From Desulfobacterales bacterium (GTDB lineage Bacteria; Desulfobacterota; Desulfobacteria; Desulfobacterales; JAFDCJ01), in assembly GCA_029939875.1 (NCBI GenBank), contig JAOZSC010000106.1, positions 1 through 7,795 of the forward strand: a stretch of 7,795 nt of DNA, written 5' to 3'. The notes below the pieces were generated by a model. It saw only the letters and a program-made list of their open reading frames with translations, ran no database searches and was not told where the DNA came from. Shown piece after piece: positions 1 through 4,958 of the stretch. A program made the position numbers and the translations under genes. How positions within the stretch are numbered: the stretch's first letter is position 1; each line of letters begins with the position of its first letter.

Positions 1-6
1 ACTGAG

Positions 7-489
7 TTACTCAATTTCGCCCAGCGACAGGATCAGCTGAAACAGGAGCTTGCCTTTGCCCCACAGGCCCATGGCGCGCCAGACCCGGGAAAGGGTGGTG
101 CGGATATCCCGATCTGCCAGATATATTTCAGCATCCACCTGTTCTGCAGTTTCAATGGCCGCGATCATCTCCGCGCCAGGTTGAATGTCCAGTTTTTTGG
201 CAATTCGTTTCTGAAATGAGGCCAGCAGAAGATTGGAAAGCAACAGGAACGACTTTTTTTCCCTGATGACCTTGACAATATTCGTTTCCTGCCAGCGTTG
301 TTTCCGGCGGATGGCCTCAAACCGGGATGGGCACAGCTCGATGCACACCGTGTCGGGTTTTTCGTCCTCGATGACCCGGGCGACGAGTTGGGTACTTTCC
401 CTGGAAACATGGGCAGTTCCCACCAGGATCACATTTTTCCCGTTGTATTCGAGGTGGTGTATCATCTGCGAGTCGGAGTCGGTTGTCAT
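7..489 (-). CDS. TraB/PrgY-family protein, C-terminally truncated
   Basis: This is the N-terminal TraB domain, a family that includes enterococcal PrgY/TraB (pheromone shutdown) and is related to TIKI/ChaN/EreA-type putative metal-dependent hydrolases. Counting from the upstream ATG at 495, the hallmark motifs are GTAHVS at residues 26-31, IELCPSRF at 52-59 and DRDIR at 128-132; these hold the His, Glu, Asp and Arg conserved in the superfamily. I prefer the start at 489: the AAAGGGAA stretch ends directly against the ATG at 495 but lies about 8 bases before the ATG at 489. The oddity is length. Family members usually have about 380-400 residues with C-terminal membrane helices, but this frame ends in TAA at 7-9, just after the KLLFQLILSLGEIE segment where the family normally continues. 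It may be a nonsense or frameshift pseudogene, a sequencing error or a true short form; the window ends too soon to tell. Family assignment is firm, function unknown. Confidence 0.8.
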   Translation of the reverse strand: MTTDSDSQMIHHLEYNGKNVILVGTAHVSRESTQLVARVIEDEKPDTVCIELCPSRFEAIRRKQRWQETNIVKVIREKKSFLLLSNLLLASFQKRIAKKLDIQPGAEMIAAIETAEQVDAEIYLADRDIRTTLSRVWRAMGLWGKGKLLFQLILSLGEIE

Positions 490-516
490 ATACATTTCCC
501 TTTATTTAAACTTAAT

Positions 517-545
517 AATATATTACATATATGCAGGCAAAGCAA
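517..545 (-). promoter_or_regulatory. Candidate sigma-70-type promoter for the TraB-family gene
   Basis: On the minus strand a TTGCTT hexamer (540-545) and a TATATT hexamer (517-522) are separated by exactly 17 bases. The -10 box matches TATAAT at five of six positions, the -35 at three of six. The surroundings are strongly AT-rich and the site lies about 30 bases upstream of the start at 489. For the divergent plus-strand cluster I see no convincing promoter in 490-680. Confidence 0.35.
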
Positions 546-679
546 GATTAAACCTCAACATTGCATAAACAACATGGCAAACACAGAGTAAACGAAAGCA
601 GCGCTGTCAACGATTTGGTTTGGAAGCGACGGCCCGCGGCTGATGGCAAGCTGTCGGCAGATGGGCATCGGTGACGGGG

Positions 680-699
680 CCGGCTGGCGAGCCGGGGAG
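680..699 (+). promoter_or_regulatory. Shine-Dalgarno site of the ATPase gene overlapped by a hairpin
   Basis: GGGGAG at 694-699 lies six bases before the ATG at 706 and decides that start over an upstream in-frame ATG at 643, which has no comparable site. A perfect inverted repeat, CCGGCT (680-685), loop GGCG (686-689), AGCCGG (690-695), takes in the first two bases of the Shine-Dalgarno site. The hairpin could reduce ribosome access; that effect is inference. Confidence 0.55.
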
Positions 700-705
700 T
701 TGAAA

Positions 706-1521
706 ATGACCACAACACCAAAAGCACATGATGAAGCGTACCGCATTGACCGGGAACCGTACTACCTGCGGACCAGCAGTGAAATTACCTTGTTTGAGAC
801 GGCCTTTCACACCGGTTTGCCGATGATGCTCAAAGGCCCTACAGGTTGCGGCAAAACCCGTTTTGTGGAGTACATGGCCTTTCGTCTGCAGCGTCCGCTG
901 ATTACAGTGGCCTGTCATGAAGACCTGTTCGCTTCGGATTTGATCGGTCGTTACCTGCTAAAGGATGATGAAACCATCTGGGTTGACGGGCCCTTGACCC
1001 GTGCGGTGCGAATGGGCGCAATTTGCTACCTGGACGAAATCGTGGAGGCCCGCAAGGACACCACGGTGGTCATTCATCCGCTGACCGACAACCGCCGCAT
1101 GCTCAGCATCGATAAAAAAGGCGAGGTCCTGCAGGCCCATCCCGCTTTCATGATGGTGATATCCTATAACCCGGGATATCAGAGCGTCTTAAAGGATCTT
1201 AAGCAAAGCACGCGGCAGCGGTTTGTTTCTCTGGAATTTGATTACCCTCCGGCCGAAAAAGAGGCTGAAATCGTGGCCCACGAAGGGGACATCGCCATGG
1301 ATACGGCCTTGAAGCTGGTCACGCTGGCCGGGAAAATCCGAAACATCCGGGAGCAGGGCTTGACGGAAGGCGCCAGTACGCGTCTGCTGATCTACGCCGC
1401 CCGACTGATCAGAAAAGGTATTGCACCCGAGCAGGCCTGCCGTTGCGCGATTTGCCTGCCGCTAACCGATGATGTCAGGTTGCAGGAGACAATGAATGAC
1501 TTGATCGAAGATGTTTTCTAG
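706..1521 (+). CDS. MoxR-type AAA+ ATPase, CbbQ/NirQ/NorQ family
   Basis: A 271-residue cytoplasmic ATPase, the normal size for CbbQ/NorQ. Visible in order: the family-typical YRIDREPYY near residues 12-20, Walker A GPTGCGKT at 44-51, Walker B ICYLDE at 106-111, the [14 protein letters not shown] block at 118-131, sensor-1 ISYNPGYQS at 152-160, the arginine-finger region STRQRF at 168-173, and sensor-2 GASTRLL at 222-228. No key residue is missing. Known relatives form hexameric rings that act with a VWA partner: CbbQ/CbbO reactivates RuBisCO and NorQ/NorD matures nitric oxide reductase. The start at 706 is chosen for its GGGGAG site; a start at 643 would add 21 residues outside the family pattern. 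The VWA gene begins two bases after the stop, so the two are almost certainly cotranscribed and coupled. The family is certain. Motif wording resembles CbbQ very closely, but with no RuBisCO gene in view I do not assign the symbol. Confidence 0.95.
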   Translation: MTTTPKAHDEAYRIDREPYYLRTSSEITLFETAFHTGLPMMLKGPTGCGKTRFVEYMAFRLQRPLITVACHEDLFASDLIGRYLLKDDETIWVDGPLTRAVRMGAICYLDEIVEARKDTTVVIHPLTDNRRMLSIDKKGEVLQAHPAFMMVISYNPGYQSVLKDLKQSTRQRFVSLEFDYPPAEKEAEIVAHEGDIAMDTALKLVTLAGKIRNIREQGLTEGASTRLLIYAARLIRKGIAPEQACRCAICLPLTDDVRLQETMNDLIEDVF

Positions 1522-1523
1522 CC

Positions 1524-4304
1524 ATGGACAACAGCATTGAAACATTATTTGCCGCCGATCCGCAACTGGCCGAAGCGGTAAACGCCAGGCTGCTGGAGAA
1601 AGATGAGCCCGTCGACGAACATACCATCGGGATCCTGGTGGCCGAATCCATCCGGGGACTGTGCCGGGAGACTGCTTTTGGCTGGGCCGTGGGCCTGGGC
1701 ATGGTCGAGCTGGCCGGAAGGGTGACCCCGGAAAATCTGATCGAATACCGGAATATTGTGCGCCAGGCTGCCCGGGAGGGCCCCACCCTGGGGCGGATTA
1801 TGGCCACCCATCTGGTCGCGGTGTTTTTGCATGGCAGCCGAGCGCTTCTAAATCATTTTCTGGAAGTGACACGGATCATGCGGATCAAGGGAACCTATAC
1901 CCTGAACCGCCCGCTGGAAGCGCTGTCGATCCTGCTCAAGGCGGGAGATCAAAAATCGGCTCACGCTTACCTCGCACTTCTGGAGGCTGCTTTTTCCTGG
2001 CAACTGAACTACAATCAATGCCTCCGGTTGGCCTCATTGCTTGCCGAGGCGGCCGCTGTTTTTGATGGAACAAAGCGTACCTGGCAGCTGGAGCAGTTGC
2101 AGCGGGTGATTCGTATCGATCACCATCTGGGCCAGGCGTTGCTGGACGGTATGCAAAAGGGTGTGCAGCGGCTGGATCGGCCGGCCCTGGAAGATTTTGT
2201 GGGACTGGGGCTGGAAAAATATCGGCAACGGGCCAGGCTCGGCAGCAAGTTTTTCTCACTGGATTCAAAAACCGGACGGGACACCTGCCGGCAGATGCAG
2301 ATCTGCGTCGGCCTGGATGAGGTGCAGGAGCGCTTAAACCGGTATCTTAACGCCCGCACGGCAATGCCCCTGGCGGTGCGCCCCGTATCGGCCCTGACGC
2401 AAAAGCATGCCCGGGTGCAGGAATCGGGTCCGGGGGTGTGCTCGGACGGCCGCTTTATCTACCTCCCGGATGAAATCGACACCTTTTCCCGGCGCAGTGA
2501 AAACCTTTATCTTTACCAGGTGCTGACGCGCCTGGAGGCGGCTTTTTATGAGTTTGCAACCTTTGATTTTGATCTTCAAAAGGCCCTGGAGCAAAGTCTT
2601 AAGACCTCACCGGCAAAGATGTCGGGGGCGCTGTTGCAAAATTTTGCCCTCCGTCTTGAGAAAATTCACCGTGGCGATCATGAGGCGGCTCTTGATAAAG
2701 GCGGTTGTGATCTCCAGCAGTTTTTCAACCTGTTTTTGCTGCCGGCCCTGGCCGCAGACCTGTTCACCATATTTGAGCTGGCCCGCATCCGGGTTTTGCT
2801 GACGCAACGTTATTCCGGCCTTGTCCAGCGAGTCATGCCGCTGCTTCACCAGGAGGCGTCAGCAGGGGCCCGGAAACCTGGACATCCCCTGGGGGCCCTG
2901 TATTTGCGGCTGGCACTGGATATGGACCCAACTGGCGTCCGCGGGACCCATCCCCGTCATAGCGCGTTTGCTGAAAAAACCGCCGCATTGTGGCAGGCGG
3001 CCGCCGGATCGGAGTTGACGGTTGAAACCGGTGCGGTCATTGTTTTTCAGACCTATTTTGAGGCCGCCGCCCTGGCCGACTGTCCGGGCAGCGGCCTTGC
3101 TGCCGACGGTTTTTACCCGCCGTTTCCGGCACCGTTTGGATGGCGGCCCAGGCCGGAGTTGTTCCGCAGTACTGAGCCGCAAATTGACCGATTGGCGGCT
3201 CGTTTGAAGGCGGCGCTGGCCCGGCGGGACCTGGTCGTTTACAAGTCCGACTTGATTATTCGACTCCGGCAGCAAAATGGACATCTCGATGACAGGGATA
3301 TCCAAGACCTTGCAGGATCTCCATTGCCTCCTGGACTGGATCTTGAGCACCTGCTCGATGACGCCGATTTGAGAAGCGCCACCGATCTTCACGTGGATGC
3401 CGGTGGCAGCCCGGTTTTTTGGTACCGGGAATGGGACTGCCGTCTGGCCGACTACCTGCAGCGGCATGTGCGGGTGCTGGAGCGGCCGGTTCAAGGTCCT
3501 GCCAACGGTTTTTTCCGGCAGGTGCTGCGGCGCCACCGGGGACTGATCCAGCGGATGCGCTATGCCTTTGAAATGATCAAACCCCGGGGCCTGACGATTT
3601 TGCGGCAATGGCCGGACGGTGATGAGTTTGACTACCGGGCGCTGCTGGATTATGCTCTGGACCGACGGGCCGGCATCCTGCCCTCGGACCGCCTGTACAT
3701 CAAGCGGGTCAAGCAGCGCAGAGACGTGGCGGTGCTGTTGCTGGTGGATTTGTCCCGCTCAACGGCCAACACGGTACCAGGATCTGATGCCACGGTCCTG
3801 GAGGTTGAAAAAGAGGCCATTGTGATTCTGACCCAGGCCCTCGGTGTGCTGGGGGATACTTTCGCTATTGCTGGTTTTTCGGGAAACGGCCGGCTGGGAG
3901 TGGACTATTTTCGTTTGAAGGATTTTGAAGAAAACCTGAGTGACGCCGTTAGGAGACGTATCGGCGCCGTCAGCGCCCAGAGAAATACGCGCATGGGAGC
4001 CGCCGTGCGCCATGCCGCCGTTCAGCTCGAGCGGGTGCCTGCCAGGGTGCGCCTGTTGATTATTCTCGGCGACGGGTTTCCCAACGACCTGGATTACAAA
4101 CGCCAGTATGCCGTCGAAGACACCCGGCGGGCCCTGTTTGAATTGAAATCAAGAAGCATTTATACACATGCTATTACGGTAAACCAGACGGCAGATCCTG
4201 AACTGGACAATCTATATGGCAACATTCATCACAGCGTCATCTCCGACGTGCGGCAACTGCCGGATAAACTGGTATGGATTTACGGTCGGTTGACCCGGAG
4301 CTGA
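1524..4304 (+). CDS. CbbO/NorD-type VWA-domain protein, partner of the AAA+ ATPase
   Basis: A 926-residue soluble protein. Residues about 1-300 are mostly helical in appearance (many Leu/Ala-rich amphipathic segments) and may form a repeat scaffold. Residues 308-349 carry the block typical of NorD/CbbO: DGRFIYLPDEIDTF, then ENLYLYQ, then EAAFYEFATFDF. A basic and aromatic stretch precedes the C-terminal VWA domain (about 735-926). Its MIDAS metal site is complete: DLSRS (Asp742, Ser744, Ser746), Thr822 in NTRMG and Asp850 in LGDGFPND. In the family this domain binds the client while the AAA+ ring supplies force. It is longer than the CbbO/NorD proteins I know (roughly 600-800 residues), mainly through the N-terminal helical part. 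The start lies two bases after the ATPase stop with only a weak upstream site (GAAGA), which suggests translational coupling. CbbO-like and NorD-like cannot be separated from this sequence alone; no membrane segment or signal peptide is visible. Confidence 0.92.
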   Translation: MDNSIETLFAADPQLAEAVNARLLEKDEPVDEHTIGILVAESIRGLCRETAFGWAVGLGMVELAGRVTPENLIEYRNIVRQAAREGPTLGRIMATHLVAVFLHGSRALLNHFLEVTRIMRIKGTYTLNRPLEALSILLKAGDQKSAHAYLALLEAAFSWQLNYNQCLRLASLLAEAAAVFDGTKRTWQLEQLQRVIRIDHHLGQALLDGMQKGVQRLDRPALEDFVGLGLEKYRQRARLGSKFFSLDSKTGRDTCRQMQICVGLDEVQERLNRYLNARTAMPLAVRPVSALTQKHARVQESGPGVCSDGRFIYLPDEIDTFSRRSENLYLYQVLTRLEAAFYEFATFDFDLQKALEQSLKTSPAKMSGALLQNFALRLEKIHRGDHEAALDKGGCDLQQFFNLFLLPALAADLFTIFELARIRVLLTQRYSGLVQRVMPLLHQEASAGARKPGHPLGALYLRLALDMDPTGVRGTHPRHSAFAEKTAALWQAAAGSELTVETGAVIVFQTYFEAAALADCPGSGLAADGFYPPFPAPFGWRPRPELFRSTEPQIDRLAARLKAALARRDLVVYKSDLIIRLRQQNGHLDDRDIQDLAGSPLPPGLDLEHLLDDADLRSATDLHVDAGGSPVFWYREWDCRLADYLQRHVRVLERPVQGPANGFFRQVLRRHRGLIQRMRYAFEMIKPRGLTILRQWPDGDEFDYRALLDYALDRRAGILPSDRLYIKRVKQRRDVAVLLLVDLSRSTANTVPGSDATVLEVEKEAIVILTQALGVLGDTFAIAGFSGNGRLGVDYFRLKDFEENLSDAVRRRIGAVSAQRNTRMGAAVRHAAVQLERVPARVRLLIILGDGFPNDLDYKRQYAVEDTRRALFELKSRSIYTHAITVNQTADPELDNLYGNIHHSVISDVRQLPDKLVWIYGRLTRS

Positions 4305-4329
4305 AAACCGGAGGGGGAGCGAAGAAGCT

Positions 4330-4335
4330 GGAGGA
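4330..4335 (+). promoter_or_regulatory. Strong Shine-Dalgarno site of the third cluster gene
   Basis: GGAGGA lies five bases before the ATG at 4341, the best Shine-Dalgarno match in the window. It fixes that start and suggests independent initiation, unlike the coupled VWA gene. A further purine-rich GGAGGGGGAG stretch around 4310-4319 has no start codon at suitable distance. Confidence 0.7.
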
Positions 4336-4340
4336 CCACC

Positions 4341-4766
4341 ATGTTACTGTACGATGACATATACTCCTGGGAAGGCTGGGGGGGACGGTTGCGGCTGGCC
4401 AGCGGAAAATGTCACCTGCGGATTTTTGATCTTTCAAAGGGTGATAACAAAGAGCTGGCCCATCTGAAGCCGATGGTCGTCATTGCTTCCGATGTTGCCG
4501 AAGGCACGATGACGGTGCGAAGCTGTGCGGGGCACATCGCCACGAAGGTCACCGCAGAATTTAACATCGATTCGCACCGGATGCTGTTTATCGATTATAC
4601 CCCGTCCAGCGTTTATGGCGAACACGGCGAGCACCGAATCGAGGAACAATATGATGTTGCGGATTTTACCTGGAACAAGGGCAAGGCCATGCACCCCCGG
4701 TGGCGTCCGCTGCAACCGCAGCTGCTGGATATCATCCGGGATATGGTGGAAAACAAAAAAAAGTAG
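4341..4766 (+). CDS. Conserved-looking hypothetical protein, third gene of the MoxR-VWA cluster
   Basis: I do not recognise this 141-residue protein. It is a real gene by context: strong Shine-Dalgarno site, same strand, 36 bases after the VWA gene, and a balanced globular composition. The first two thirds look beta-rich (GGRLRLAS at 14-21, HLRIFDLS at 25-32, MVVIASDV at 45-52, MTVRSCAGHIATKVTAEFNI at 57-76, MLFIDYTP at 81-88); the end looks helical (LLDIIRDMVENKKK) with a lysine tail. There is no signal peptide or membrane helix, so it is probably cytoplasmic. Possible metal ligands are Cys24-His25, Cys62-x-x-His65, His95, His98 (GEHGEH) and His118; this is only a pattern. Its position suggests a role with the ATPase/VWA motor as adaptor, regulator or client, but that is inference. 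Confidence 0.75.
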   Translation: MLLYDDIYSWEGWGGRLRLASGKCHLRIFDLSKGDNKELAHLKPMVVIASDVAEGTMTVRSCAGHIATKVTAEFNIDSHRMLFIDYTPSSVYGEHGEHRIEEQYDVADFTWNKGKAMHPRWRPLQPQLLDIIRDMVENKKK

Positions 4767-4818
4767 CTCACCGGCCGTCGCGCATAATATAAGCGGCAAG
4801 CGTTTGTGCATAAAGTGA

Positions 4819-4840
4819 TTAAAAGATAACGTGGTTATCT
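4819..4840 (-). terminator. Possible terminator for the beta-propeller gene
   Basis: AGATAAC (4824-4830) and GTTATCT (4834-4840) form a perfect seven-base stem with a three-base loop. Read on the minus strand, the hairpin is followed at once by TTTTAAT, giving the shape of an intrinsic terminator about 120 bases after the beta-propeller stop. The stem is AT-rich and so only moderately stable. Confidence 0.4.
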
Positions 4841-4863
4841 GCAAAGCTCCAGTTGTGTTGGTT

Positions 4864-4886
4864 GTGGGAGCGGCTTTTAGCCGCGA
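4864..4886 (+). repeat. REP-like palindromic element
   Basis: GTGGGA is followed by a perfect six-base stem GCGGCT (4870-4875), loop TTT, AGCCGC (4879-4884), then GA. A GTGG/GTAG-type head before a GC-rich imperfect palindrome is the form of bacterial repetitive extragenic palindromes that are mobilised by RAYT (TnpA-REP) transposases. No RAYT gene is in this window and only one copy is seen, so the call rests on its form. Confidence 0.5.
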
Positions 4887-4901
4887 AATTAAATGATCAC
4901 G

Positions 4902-4927
4902 GCTGAAAGCCTTTCAGCACAATTTTT
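4902..4927 (+). terminator. Intrinsic terminator, plus strand
   Basis: GCTGAAA (4902-4908), loop GCC and TTTCAGC (4912-4918) form a perfect seven-base stem, followed after four bases by TTTTT (4923-4927). It lies about 135 bases beyond the stop of the third cluster gene and just before the convergent beta-propeller gene, a good place to end the plus-strand transcript. The short gap before the T-run makes it slightly imperfect. Confidence 0.5.
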
Positions 4928-4958
4928 AATCCTTGTGCAATGAAAAAGCCGAAGTCCG

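Noticed and set aside
233..591. Plus-strand frames antisense to the TraB-family gene
   Set aside because: They are shadows of a gene with clear GTAHVS and DRD motifs and have no recognisable content.
684..702. Possible sigma-54 promoter (TGGC...TTGA)
   Set aside because: It overlaps the ribosome binding site and lacks the GC element at the required spacing.
643..705. Upstream in-frame start for the AAA+ ATPase
   Set aside because: The extra 21 residues do not fit the family and the GGGGAG site six bases before 706 favours the shorter form.
2859..3608. Long open frame (249 codons) on the minus strand inside the VWA gene
   Set aside because: It is antisense to a clearly coding region with recognisable motifs; its own translation is rich in Pro, Gln and Arg with no domain, as expected for a shadow frame in GC-rich DNA.
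4434..4844. 136-codon minus-strand frame opposite the 141-residue gene
   Set aside because: It lacks a good Shine-Dalgarno site and overlaps a better supported gene in operon context.
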